Source: Paenibacillus thiaminolyticus
GTDB lineage: Bacteria; Bacillota; Bacilli; Paenibacillales; Paenibacillaceae
Direction: 5' to 3'
Assembly: GCF_007066085.1 (NCBI RefSeq)
Contig: NZ_CP041405.1
Coordinates: 6,293,501-6,357,500 of the forward strand
Length of the DNA stretch: 64,000 bases
Both the position numbers and the translations under genes were made by a program. Under the pieces are notes generated by a model. That model was not told the DNA's origin. It was given only the letters and a program-made list of their open reading frames with translations, and did no database searches. This document shows positions 56,550-64,000 of this stretch, in pieces (the first letter of the stretch is position 1; every line of letters starts with the position of its first letter).

Positions 56550-56723
56550 ATGCAAGGCCAAGGCGACCCGTTGTGCATTCCGCATTTATATTGCGAATTT
56601 GATGAGCAGGGCTATTATTTCGAAGACCGGTTCGTGGATGAGTTTCGCGTTGTTATCATCAACTTAAAAGAGGCGGGCAATTCGTGTAAAATAAGAAAAG
56701 CCTCTGTTCATGGAGCTGGTTAA
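56550..56723 (+). pseudogene. Alpha/beta hydrolase, N-terminal fragment
   Basis: 57 codons reading MQGQGDPLCIPHLYCEFDEQ, then GYYFEDRF and VVIINLKEAGNS, before a stop. This resembles the first strands of proline-iminopeptidase-like alpha/beta hydrolases (typically PPLCVTHLY, YF, NLKGAGNS). The nucleophile elbow and His are absent. It lacks a ribosome site and ends 30 bases before the DUF1992 gene. Confidence 0.65.
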
Positions 56724-56753
56724 GGAATTTAGAAATCTATAGGGGGAACCCAA

Positions 56754-57146
56754 ATGAGCATACTGAGCTGGATTGCCGAGCGCAAAATCGAAGCGGCGGT
56801 AGAAGAAGGCGTCTTTGACGACCTGCAGGGCAAGGGCAAGCCGTTGAAGCTGCAGGATCTGTCGCATGTACCGGAGCATCTGCGAGCGGGTTATTTGCTG
56901 TTGGATCATGCGGGTCTGCTGCCGGAGCGGCAAAAGCTGCGCCAGGAGATTGTCCGGCTGGAGCAGTTGCTCTCGGCCTGCACGGATGCGGAGGCCCGCG
57001 ACGGCCTCCGCCGGCGTCTGACGGAGCGCCAGGTGCGGCTGGCCAAGATGTCGGAAGATCGCGGCTGGGCAGCGAATGAAGCATATTACCGGTATGAGAG
57101 CCGCATCCGGGACAAGCTGTCAGGCTCGGGCACGGAGAAGTGTTAG
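56754..57146 (+). CDS. DUF1992 (DnaJ-homologue C28-like) protein
   Basis: 130-residue soluble protein with the DUF1992 domain in the first 75 residues (WIAERKIEAAVEEGVFDDLQ and GKGKPL). The tail is a charged helix with a likely coiled coil (about 70-110). The domain also occurs in eukaryotic DNAJC28. No activity is known to me. AGGGGG precedes the ATG. It lies alone between the hydrolase remnant and glsA. Confidence 0.82.
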   Translation: MSILSWIAERKIEAAVEEGVFDDLQGKGKPLKLQDLSHVPEHLRAGYLLLDHAGLLPERQKLRQEIVRLEQLLSACTDAEARDGLRRRLTERQVRLAKMSEDRGWAANEAYYRYESRIRDKLSGSGTEKC

Positions 57147-57266
57147 GGGGAAGGCGGCTTTCCCCGGCTCGAATGGCGCCAGGGGCGCGTAGGGAGCGTA
57201 TGGAATGCCGCCTGCCTAGACACGCTATGGACATGATTGCGTGAAGCAAGGGAAGGATGACGCGGT

Positions 57267-58208
57267 ATGATAGCAGCACATTGGAACGAATTGGAGCGGG
57301 AGCTGCCGCAGTGGCTGGAGGAGAGCCGCCGGATGGCGGCAGCCGGCAAAGTGGCTACCTATATTCCGGGTCTCGCTGAGGCAAGACCGGATGCGCTTGG
57401 CATCTCGCTGTGCGGGATACGGGGAGAACGAGTGAAGGCGGGCGAGACGGAGGAGCCGTTCACGATGCAGAGCGTGTCGAAGGTGTTTTCGCTGCTGCTC
57501 GCGCTCTTGGATAGCGGCGAGGCTGGGGTCTTCGCGAAGGTGGGCAAGGAGCCGACAGGCGATGATTTCAATTCGATTTTGAAGCTGGAACTGGTCGATC
57601 CCGGGAAGCCGTTCAACCCGTTCATCAATGCGGGAGCGATCGCGATCGCCTCATTGATCGAAGGCCGGACACCGGAGGAGAAGTCGGAGCGGTTGCTGGA
57701 ATTTGTCCGGATGCTCGCGGATGATCCCAGCATCACCTGGAACAAGCGAATCTACGAGAGCGAACGGGAGACCGCTTACCGGAACCGTTCGCTGGCTTAT
57801 TATTTGAAGGACAACGGCATTTTGGAAGGGGACGTGGAAGCGACGCTCGACGTCTATTTCCGGCAATGCGCCATCGAGGTCCGGACATGCCAGCTGGCGC
57901 GGATGGCGCTCGTGCTGGCGAACCGGGGTTGCGATCCGGCTACGGGACATTGTTATATTCCGAGAAAATATGTTCAGATCGCGACTTCGTTCATGACGAC
58001 ATGCGGGATGTACAACGCGTCGGGCGAATTCGCGCTTGAAGCCGGGATTCCGGCGAAGAGCGGCGTGTCCGGGGGCATCATGGCGCTCATTCCGGGCCAG
58101 CTGGGTATCGGCGTCTATGGCCCGGCGCTCAATGAGAAGGGGAATAGCGTGGCTGGCGTACATATGCTGGCGATGCTGTCCGAACGATTTGAATGGAGTA
58201 TCTTCTAG
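57267..58208 (+). CDS. glsA: Glutaminase
   Basis: Hydrolyses glutamine to glutamate and ammonia. 313 residues of the beta-lactamase-like serine glutaminase family. The catalytic SxxK is in FTMQSVSKVF near residues 70-73. Further motifs are NPFINAGAIA near 115 and SGVSGGIMALIPG near 265. GGAAGGATG precedes the ATG. In other bacteria it supports acid tolerance or glutamate supply. Nothing nearby indicates which applies here. Confidence 0.95.
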   Translation: MIAAHWNELERELPQWLEESRRMAAAGKVATYIPGLAEARPDALGISLCGIRGERVKAGETEEPFTMQSVSKVFSLLLALLDSGEAGVFAKVGKEPTGDDFNSILKLELVDPGKPFNPFINAGAIAIASLIEGRTPEEKSERLLEFVRMLADDPSITWNKRIYESERETAYRNRSLAYYLKDNGILEGDVEATLDVYFRQCAIEVRTCQLARMALVLANRGCDPATGHCYIPRKYVQIATSFMTTCGMYNASGEFALEAGIPAKSGVSGGIMALIPGQLGIGVYGPALNEKGNSVAGVHMLAMLSERFEWSIF

Positions 58209-58323
58209 ACTTGTTCATGGCCTTAGGCGGCGGCGGTTGCGCCGTTCGGCCAAATCGTTCCGCACCAGCCAGCCTCCTCCCGCATAGGCTGATGTATTCC
58301 AGTCAATGTAAGGAGTGTCCGCC

Positions 58324-58716
58324 ATGGCGCCTTATGTGCCCGGACCCCGTGATCCATCCGCGTCCGGGAGCGTGGCAGCGAGCGGAACATCTTCAATCCC
58401 CAGGCCCGATCCCTATCCAGCGGTGAAGCCGGATAAGTTCGTCGCCTCCGCATCGACATCGAAGCATCTGTCGCGGCAAGCGCTCAAGCTGCTGTCGGCC
58501 ATTGAGGGGGATCGGAGTCTGGCCGCCTCGGTTATGGATGCTGCCCAGCGCGGCCATAACCAGGAGGTGATGCGGCTGCTTCGCTCAACGGGGATCTCGG
58601 TCCCGATCGCGGTCAAAGTGACGCCGGCAGGCATTCGGATCGCGCTGCGGCCCGATACGGATCCGAACGATTGCTGCGAACTGGATGTGAAGATGCGGTG
58701 GAGCGGACCGGAGTGA
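58324..58716 (+). CDS. Hypothetical protein with Pro/Ser-rich start
   Basis: 130 residues. The first 40 are Pro/Ser-rich and disordered. About 45-90 is helical (HLSRQALKLLSAIEGDRSLA, MDAAQRGHNQEVMRLL), and the end looks beta-rich (VKVTPAGIRIAL, CCELDVKMRW). No membrane segment or known motif. I do not recognise the family. I chose ATG 58324 after AAGGAG. A bidirectional terminator closes it. Confidence 0.65.
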   Translation: MAPYVPGPRDPSASGSVAASGTSSIPRPDPYPAVKPDKFVASASTSKHLSRQALKLLSAIEGDRSLAASVMDAAQRGHNQEVMRLLRSTGISVPIAVKVTPAGIRIALRPDTDPNDCCELDVKMRWSGPE

Positions 58717-58766
58717 CGCATGATGCGCCCCGGTGTTCCGCATGCCGGCACGTTGTCATATGCGCA

Positions 58767-58802
58767 GAAGCGCCGGGTCCCTCAACAGGGAGCCGGCGCT
58801 TC
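58767..58802. terminator. Bidirectional terminator between convergent genes
   Basis: GAAGCGCCGG.TCCCT pairs with AGGGA.CCGGCGCTTC across CAAC. Confidence 0.85.
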
Positions 58803-58825
58803 GTTATGCGCTAGAGTGATTACGA

Positions 58826-59467
58826 TTACTCCGGGAACCGTTCCCGAATGACGGTCTGTTCCAGCGGGAAGCGCCCGGGCGGATGGGCAGGCGCAGCCGC
58901 TTGCCCGATCGTGACGAGCATGACCGGGACATACCGCTCCGGAATGCGGAACGTCTTGATGAGTTCGTCCCGGCGGAAGCCGCCGATCGGACATGTGGCG
59001 TACCCTGCAGCAGTTGCTGCGAGCATAAGCTGCATGGCGGCCAGGGAACCATTACGGATCGCTTCCTCCACGCCGACTTGAGGCGATGACGCATAAGCCC
59101 GATTAATATTGCCGACCAGCGTGTCATGCACCTGCTGCGTAATCGAACCCGCCGACAACTGGGCGCCGTAGATATCGGCAGCGACCCGATTCGCTTGTGT
59201 GTCGCCCAGAATGGCGACGACCGCGGAGCAGTCGACGATCTGCTGCTGATTGTTCGCGATCGGAAGTAAGGCCCGCTTGTTCTCCTCTTCCTCGATCACC
59301 AGAAAGCGCCAATGCTGCAAATTCCATGAGGACGGGGCCGTTCCGGCCAAGCGCAGTATTTCATTCATGTCTGCTTCCGGGATGCGTACGCCCGCAACAT
59401 ATTTGCGCACCGAATGCCGGGCGCGCATCGTCTCGGCAGCCGTGGCCGCAGCGTGCTGTTGGTTCAT
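58826..59467 (-). CDS. Nitroreductase-family flavoprotein
   Basis: 213-residue FMN-dependent NAD(P)H oxidoreductase of the nitroreductase family. Features: RHSVRKYVAGVRIPEADM near the start with the FMN-contacting Arg-x-Ser, PSSWNLQHWRFLVIEE near 45, and YATCPIGGF near 162. Substrate could be a quinone or nitroaromatic compound. I chose ATG 59467 because the Met at 59479 abuts the AGGAAGG ribosome site. A palindrome lies upstream at 59559. Confidence 0.88.
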   Translation of the reverse strand: MNQQHAAATAAETMRARHSVRKYVAGVRIPEADMNEILRLAGTAPSSWNLQHWRFLVIEEEENKRALLPIANNQQQIVDCSAVVAILGDTQANRVAADIYGAQLSAGSITQQVHDTLVGNINRAYASSPQVGVEEAIRNGSLAAMQLMLAATAAGYATCPIGGFRRDELIKTFRIPERYVPVMLVTIGQAAAPAHPPGRFPLEQTVIRERFPE

Positions 59468-59558
59468 AGCGATAATCATCCTTCCTATTGTCTACTTGAG
59501 TAGCATCGGCTGAGACAGCCTTGATTTATCCATAGCCTTAATACTAACTATATTATAG

Positions 59559-59570
59559 TAACATATGTTA
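59559..59570. promoter_or_regulatory. Palindromic operator candidate upstream of nitroreductase
   Basis: TAACATATGTTA is a perfect 12-bp palindrome, next to an imperfect ACTATATTATAGT. This pair in the promoter region suggests binding of a redox- or quinone-sensing regulator, but no regulator gene is adjacent. Confidence 0.4.
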
Positions 59571-59744
59571 TGTAATTCCGCTATGCGTCAGGGAACCTGC
59601 GCTGGCGCGCGGTTGCCATTGTGTCCGAATCTGTCACGGAACCATTTTTAGACGATTTAAAGATTTGTTTTCCTTCGCGGGCCGGCCATATGATTGAAGT
59701 AGCAACACAGATTATGAAGCTACTCACCGGAAGGAGGAATACCC

Positions 59745-60788
59745 GTGTTGATTCAAGCGGAGCAACCGTTGATTCATTCGGAAGAACAATTGGAGCAAGT
59801 GCTGTCTACTCCATCCCAGCGGCTGATCGAGGACGTACGTCGTCTGGATGGTGATATTATGCTGCTTGGCGCGGGAGGCAAGATGGGACCTACGCTGGCG
59901 AAGCTGGCGGTCGAGGCGATACGTGCAGCCGGCGTGGAGAAAAAGGTGTATGCCGTATCTCGCTTCTCTGAAGCGGGTCTGATGGATAAGCTGGCTGCCA
60001 GCGGGGTAGAGGCGATCTCCTGTGATCTGCTGGATGACGATGCGCTGCAGGCACTGCCTGATGTGCCGAATGTCATCTTTATGGCCGGCACCAAGTTCGG
60101 AACGACCGGGAAGGAGCATCTGACCTGGGCGATGAACACGTACTTGCCGGGACGGGTCGCCCAGAAGTTCAGGTCATCCCGCATCGTCGTCTTCTCTACC
60201 GGCAATGTGTATCCGCTTACGCCGGTGAAGCAGGGCGGAGCTCCCGAGAGCCAGTCCCCGGCGCCAGTCGGCGAATACGGACAATCCTGCCTCGGCCGTG
60301 AACGGATGTTCGAGCACTTTTCGAGGCAATACGGGACGCCGATTTGCATTTACCGGTTGAACTATGCCATGGATTTGCGCTATGGCGTCCTGCTTGAAAT
60401 CGCCAAGTCAGTAGCATCCGGACAACCGGTCGATCTGACGATGGGCCATTTCAACTGCATCTGGCAGGGGGATGCCAATGAGATTGCGATCCGGGCGCTG
60501 CTCGCTTGCGATACGCCGCCGGCCATCTATAACGTGACCGGTCCGGAGACGGTGCCGGTCCGTTATGCGGCCGAAGAACTGGGAAGACGGCTCGGCAAGC
60601 AGCCGATCTATACGTCTGAGGAGTCCTCCGTGGCTCTGCTCAGCAACGCATCATCGACCATGCAGCGGTTCGGATATCCTTCCGTGGCCCTGCAGACGCT
60701 GTTCGACTGGACGGCGGCATGGGTGAAGCAGGACGGCAAGACGATTAACAAGCCGACGCATTTCCAGGAACGGGAGGGGAAATTCTGA
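59745..60788 (+). CDS. Atypical NAD-dependent epimerase/dehydratase-like protein
   Basis: 347-residue extended-SDR fold. The cofactor loop reads LLGAGGKMGPTLAKLA near 40, and the strand VIFMAGTKFG near 108 replaces the usual VIHLAG. The position of the catalytic YxxxK is EYGQSCLGRE near 180: Tyr is kept but the Lys is replaced. The reaction is therefore uncertain. Translation starts at GTG after AAGGAGG. The partner gene starts two bases after the stop, so the two form a tight cassette. Confidence 0.8.
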   Translation: MLIQAEQPLIHSEEQLEQVLSTPSQRLIEDVRRLDGDIMLLGAGGKMGPTLAKLAVEAIRAAGVEKKVYAVSRFSEAGLMDKLAASGVEAISCDLLDDDALQALPDVPNVIFMAGTKFGTTGKEHLTWAMNTYLPGRVAQKFRSSRIVVFSTGNVYPLTPVKQGGAPESQSPAPVGEYGQSCLGRERMFEHFSRQYGTPICIYRLNYAMDLRYGVLLEIAKSVASGQPVDLTMGHFNCIWQGDANEIAIRALLACDTPPAIYNVTGPETVPVRYAAEELGRRLGKQPIYTSEESSVALLSNASSTMQRFGYPSVALQTLFDWTAAWVKQDGKTINKPTHFQEREGKF

Positions 60789-60789
60789 C

Positions 60790-61851
60790 ATGGCTGTGAA
60801 CTGGACAGAAGAGCTGACGCGGGCGCTCCACGACGGCCTGTGCATTCCGGCCCACCCGTTGGCTTTGAACGAACATAGGCAGCTGGATGAGCGCTATCAG
60901 CAAGCGCTGACCCGCTATTATGCGGCTTCGGGCGCCGGCGGCATCGCTATCGGCGTGCATTCTACGCAGTTCGAAATCCGCGACCCGAAGCATCGCCTCT
61001 ATGAGAAGGTGTTGGCCTTGGCCGCGGAGGAAGTCGAGCAGGCCCGGCTCGCGAGACCGTTCCTGATGGTCGCCGGACTATGCGGGCCGACAGAGCAGGC
61101 GGTAGAAGAAGCCGAGACGGCGAGCGGCCTTGGTTATCATGCTGGCCTGCTGAGCATGGGCGGGCTGTCCGGCTATTCCGAGGAGGAGCTGCTGGAGCGG
61201 ACAAGACGGGTTGCCGCGGTCATGCCGGTGTTCGGCTTTTATTTGCAGCCGTCTGTGGGCGGCCGGGTGTTCAGCTATTCGTTCTGGAGAGCGTTCGCCG
61301 ACATTCCCGGTGTCGTCGCCATCAAGATGGCGCCCTTCAACCGCTACCAGACGATCGACGTCGTGCGTGCGGTATGCGAGTCGCCGCGGCGCGATGAGAT
61401 TGCGCTCTACACCGGCAATGACGACAACATTATCAATGATCTGCTGACCGTGTTCCGGTTCCAGGTGAACGGAGAGACGGTGGAGAAGCGCATCGCCGGC
61501 GGACTGCTCGGCCATTGGGCCGTCTGGACGCACAAAGCGGCCGAGATGCTGGCGTCGATTAAGGCGGGGCGGGCTTCCGGCGGGATCGACTCCGAATGGC
61601 TGACCCGCAATATTGAAGTGACCGATTGCAACGCGGTGCTGTTCGATGCGGCCCACCAGTTCGCCGGCTGCATTCCCGGAATTCACGAGGTGCTGCGCCG
61701 GCAGGGGCTGCTGCCGGGCATATGGTGTCTCAATCCGGAGGAGACGCTCTCTCCGGGCCAGGCGGAGGAGATCGGCCGCATCCAGCGGGATTATCCGCAT
61801 TGGAACGATGATGCGTTCGTCAAGGCTCATCTGGAGCAATGGCTGTCCTGA
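60790..61851 (+). CDS. Divergent DapA-family aldolase/lyase
   Basis: 353-residue class I lyase of the dihydrodipicolinate-synthase family. The Schiff-base Lys is in VVAIKMAPFN near 180 and a Tyr is kept in FGFYLQPS near 150. The pyruvate-binding GTTGE is replaced by VHSTQFEI, so the substrate probably differs from pyruvate alone. It is 60 residues longer than DapA at 4086-4958. Translationally coupled to the upstream oxidoreductase. Likely the second enzyme of a small catabolic pathway. Confidence 0.82.
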   Translation: MAVNWTEELTRALHDGLCIPAHPLALNEHRQLDERYQQALTRYYAASGAGGIAIGVHSTQFEIRDPKHRLYEKVLALAAEEVEQARLARPFLMVAGLCGPTEQAVEEAETASGLGYHAGLLSMGGLSGYSEEELLERTRRVAAVMPVFGFYLQPSVGGRVFSYSFWRAFADIPGVVAIKMAPFNRYQTIDVVRAVCESPRRDEIALYTGNDDNIINDLLTVFRFQVNGETVEKRIAGGLLGHWAVWTHKAAEMLASIKAGRASGGIDSEWLTRNIEVTDCNAVLFDAAHQFAGCIPGIHEVLRRQGLLPGIWCLNPEETLSPGQAEEIGRIQRDYPHWNDDAFVKAHLEQWLS

Positions 61852-61925
61852 ATGCGATTATGATATGATACGGGTATCTGCATGATGCGGACAACAACTT
61901 CAGTGAATGAGTGGAGTCGATAGCT

Positions 61926-62819
61926 ATGCCGGACATGACCGAACAACCCGTATCGGAACGCATTCAGATTGGACTGGCCGGCTGGGGGGATCATGATATT
62001 TACCCGCCGGGAACGAAGGGGACGGAGAAGCTGGCGGAATACGCCAAGCGGTTCCCTGTCGTCGAGATGGACAGCTCCTTCTACGCGATCCCGTCGCCGG
62101 AGCGGATGGAGAGCTGGGCCGCCCAGACTCCGGACGGATTCCGCTTCGTCGTCAAGGCGTACCAGGGGATGACGGGCCATACGCGGGGCCGCATTCCGTA
62201 TGATAATGCGCAAGCGATGTTCCAAGCCTGCCGCGAGGCGGTCGAGGTGCTGCATGCCGCCGGGAAGCTGCACTCCGTGCTGTTCCAGTACCCCCCCTGG
62301 TTCCACTGCGTGCGCAGGCATGTCGACATCCTGCGGCGCACCCGCCAATGGATGGGATCGCTGCCAGTGACACTCGAGTTCCGGCACCAGAGCTGGTTCA
62401 CCCCGGAGATGCGCGAGCGGACGTTGGCGTTCATGCGCGAGGAAGGCTGGATTCACAGCGTCTGCGACGAGCCGCAAGCCGGAGAAGGCTCGATTCCTAT
62501 CGTGCCGGTGCCGACTGACAAAGGGCAAACGCTGATTCGCCTGCACGGCCGGAACGCATCCGGCTGGCAATCGCAGGGACAGGCGAACTGGCGGGATGTC
62601 CGCTATTTGTACCGCTACAACGAGCAGGAGCTGCTGGAATGGAAGGAGCGGCTGTTGGCGATGCTGGCCGAGACGGAGCAGTGCTGCGTTATTTTCAATA
62701 ATAATTCCGGCGGCGACGCCGCTCCGAATGCGCTTCAGCTGATGCGTCTGCTCGATATGATACCTCCGTCTATCGGACCGGAGTGGGAGCAGATGAGCTT
62801 GTTCGGGGATACGCCGTAA
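61926..62819 (+). CDS. DUF72 family protein
   Basis: 297-residue TIM-barrel-like DUF72 protein. Typical elements are IGLAGWGDHDIYPPG, YAKRFPVVEMDSSFYAIPS, FRFVVKAYQGMTGH, HSVLFQYPPWF, LEFRHQSW, YRYNEQEL and the final FNNNSGGDAAPNALQL. Conserved acidic and His residues suggest an enzyme, but no reaction is known to me. I chose ATG 61926 behind GTGGAG. It stands alone, followed by a hairpin. Confidence 0.88.
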   Translation: MPDMTEQPVSERIQIGLAGWGDHDIYPPGTKGTEKLAEYAKRFPVVEMDSSFYAIPSPERMESWAAQTPDGFRFVVKAYQGMTGHTRGRIPYDNAQAMFQACREAVEVLHAAGKLHSVLFQYPPWFHCVRRHVDILRRTRQWMGSLPVTLEFRHQSWFTPEMRERTLAFMREEGWIHSVCDEPQAGEGSIPIVPVPTDKGQTLIRLHGRNASGWQSQGQANWRDVRYLYRYNEQELLEWKERLLAMLAETEQCCVIFNNNSGGDAAPNALQLMRLLDMIPPSIGPEWEQMSLFGDTP

Positions 62820-62851
62820 CCGAAGCGGCGGCAGTGATACGCAATAGGGGG

Positions 62852-62877
62852 AGGGGATGGCCTGAGGGCCATCCCTT
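62852..62877 (+). terminator. Hairpin after the DUF72 gene
   Basis: GGGATGGCC pairs with GGCCATCCC across a four-base loop, then TTT. A weak terminator. Confidence 0.6.
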
Positions 62878-63006
62878 TGCCGCGTGGCCAGGTTTGCGGG
62901 ATGGAGGAGGAGGTCTCATGTTCGGATACATGGTGTAAAACGACATAGGCGCGATGACGAAGCCGCACCACGGAATGAGACAGCCATGAACAGGAGGCCT
63001 GGCCAT

Positions 63007-63339
63007 ATGAATACCGAACAGATGATGACATGCATCCGGGAATGCCTCGAATGCATGAAGAAGTGCAACCAGTGCTATGATGCATACCTTCAGGAGGATG
63101 AGGTGAATCCGATGACCGCCTGTATCCGGCTGACGCGGGATTGCGCGGACGTGTGCGTCCTGGCGGACCAATTCATGACCCGGAACAGCGAGCATATGAA
63201 AGAGGCTTGCGTGCTGGGCGCGAACATTTGCACTCGATGCGCGGAGGAATGCCGGAACCATGCTTATGAACATTGCCAGGCATGCGCCGCAGCCTGTGGG
63301 GCTTGTGCGAAGAAATGCCGCGCGATGGCGGCCGCATAG
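63007..63339 (+). CDS. Cys-rich four-helix-bundle copper-binding protein
   Basis: 110-residue all-helical protein of the DUF326/Csp-like family, with about 15 Cys arranged as CIRECLECMKKCNQC, CIRLTRDCADVC, CVLGANICTRCAEEC and CQACAAACGACAKKC. In characterised Csp relatives such Cys line the core of a four-helix bundle and store Cu(I). No signal peptide, so cytosolic storage is likely. I chose ATG 63007 because AGGAGG lies 9 bases in front. An upstream in-frame extension to 62884 is unsupported. Confidence 0.88.
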   Translation: MNTEQMMTCIRECLECMKKCNQCYDAYLQEDEVNPMTACIRLTRDCADVCVLADQFMTRNSEHMKEACVLGANICTRCAEECRNHAYEHCQACAAACGACAKKCRAMAAA

Positions 63340-63354
63340 GCGAAATGGTGTTAG

Positions 63355-64000
63355 GGATGCGGACAGTTGCAAGTCTGCAGCCCCGGCTCATTCCAAAACT
63401 CGAACTTCTAGGTCTCTACTTCCTCCGCGCCGTAACGATTCAAGCAGTGACGCCGGAATCGGTCCCACGAGAAGGCACCAGTAGTCGATCGATTGCGGCG
63501 GACTGACGCAGCTTGCCTGGTAGAACACCTACTTGCCCGGATCGGCCCGCCAGCAAGGAAGGCATGAAGCCCAGTTCCACGAAGGGCTTGAGGCCGCCGG
63601 ACAGCAAGAAGTCGAACAGTTGATCCGCGAAGCCGAACAACTGGTCCACGAACCGGAAATGGAACCTGGGCCGCCCAGCCTCGTCCTCATCGCAGACCAT
63701 CATCTCCTCGTCGAAGATGCCATGAAATCGCAAATAGCGGAAGAGGTACCCCCGCTGCACATGCCGCAGTTGATCCTGAACATCGACATGAATACCTTCC
63801 TTGGCTTTGCCGATCGTGATCTACTGCTTCCACGGATGCCGGATCGACTCGTCAGGGACGGGCAGGTCGACATCACAGGCGGTCTCTCCCGCCTCGCAAA
63901 TATCATCATCCGCTGCACCAAGCGATTGTCTGCGCTGCAAAAACGGATTGATCATCCTCAGCACGCTGGATGGATTGAACGCCAAATAGTTGGCCGATGC
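63355..64000 (-). pseudogene. GH39 beta-xylosidase, decayed and cut by window end
   Basis: Reading leftwards on the minus strand: PVPDESIRHPWKQ, stop TAG at 63821-63823, ITIGKAKEGIHVDVQDQLRH, RYLRFHGIFDEEMMV, a local duplication in VDQLFGFADQLFDFLL, then KPFVELGFMPSLLA. A frameshift near 63535 continues as VFYQASCVSPPQSIDYWC. A second shift near 63437 leads to YGAEEVET, a TAG at 63408-63410 in place of Trp, and KFEFWNEP with the acid/base Glu at 63387-63389. Two nonsense codons and two frameshifts make it non-functional. The upstream part may be the AraC-linked form. It lies beyond the window. Confidence 0.82.

Noticed and set aside
59621..59854. 77-codon plus-strand frame before the epimerase-like gene
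   Set aside because: It overlaps the AAGGAGG site and start of the next gene in another frame and resembles no family.
63273..63506. Plus-strand frames over 63.26-63.5 kb
   Set aside because: They are shadows of the decayed GH39 gene on the minus strand, whose WNEP motif is in this stretch.

Overview
The window looks like chromosomal DNA of a spore-forming, moderately GC-rich member of the Bacillales, most likely Paenibacillus. The left half keeps a conserved order: dpaA-dpaB-asd-dapG-dapA-rnjB-tepA-ylzJ-spoIIIE, sleB-like hydrolase, ymfF-ymfH-ymfI-ymfJ-ymfK-rodZ, yajQ, rimO-pgsA-cinA-recA-recX-rny-ymdB-spoVS, then a 2-oxoacid:ferredoxin oxidoreductase pair and miaB-ricA. Genus assignment is inferred from gene content and order, not from a marker gene.

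Region 1-11 kb makes dipicolinate and the aspartate-family precursors that feed it, followed by RNase J2, a ClpP-like protease and the DNA translocase SpoIIIE. Region 11-19 kb has a spore cortex hydrolase with a convincing sigma-G promoter, the EF-P 5-aminopentanol cluster (ymfF/H/I), and the uncharacterised ymfJ and ymfK. Region 19-35 kb carries RNA and tRNA modification (rimO, miaB), phospholipid synthesis, DNA repair with a LexA box, RNase Y, YmdB, SpoVS, KorAB and PduL. RNase Y and RicA both belong to mRNA-processing machinery.

From about 35 kb the gene order becomes accessory: an etfA without etfB, an acyl-CoA ligase, NAD salvage (pncA-pncB), a split GNAT/nitrilase operon, a P1-family peptidase, lactate dehydrogenase, a copper-resistance locus (csoR-copZ, copA) with matching CsoR-like operators, metE behind a cobalamin riboswitch, glutaminase, nitroreductase, an unusual oxidoreductase/aldolase pair, a DUF72 protein and a Cys-rich four-helix-bundle protein. 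This half also holds four decayed genes (thioesterase, SDR, alpha/beta hydrolase, GH39 xylosidase) and several intergenic tandem or hairpin repeats.

No CRISPR array, transposase, prophage, toxin-antitoxin or recognisable defence system was seen. The least described items are the oxidoreductase/aldolase cassette (59.7-61.9 kb), the ACT plus P-loop protein YmfK, the split GNAT/nitrilase operon, and the 105-bp and 39-bp tandem repeats at 31.7-32.3 kb.
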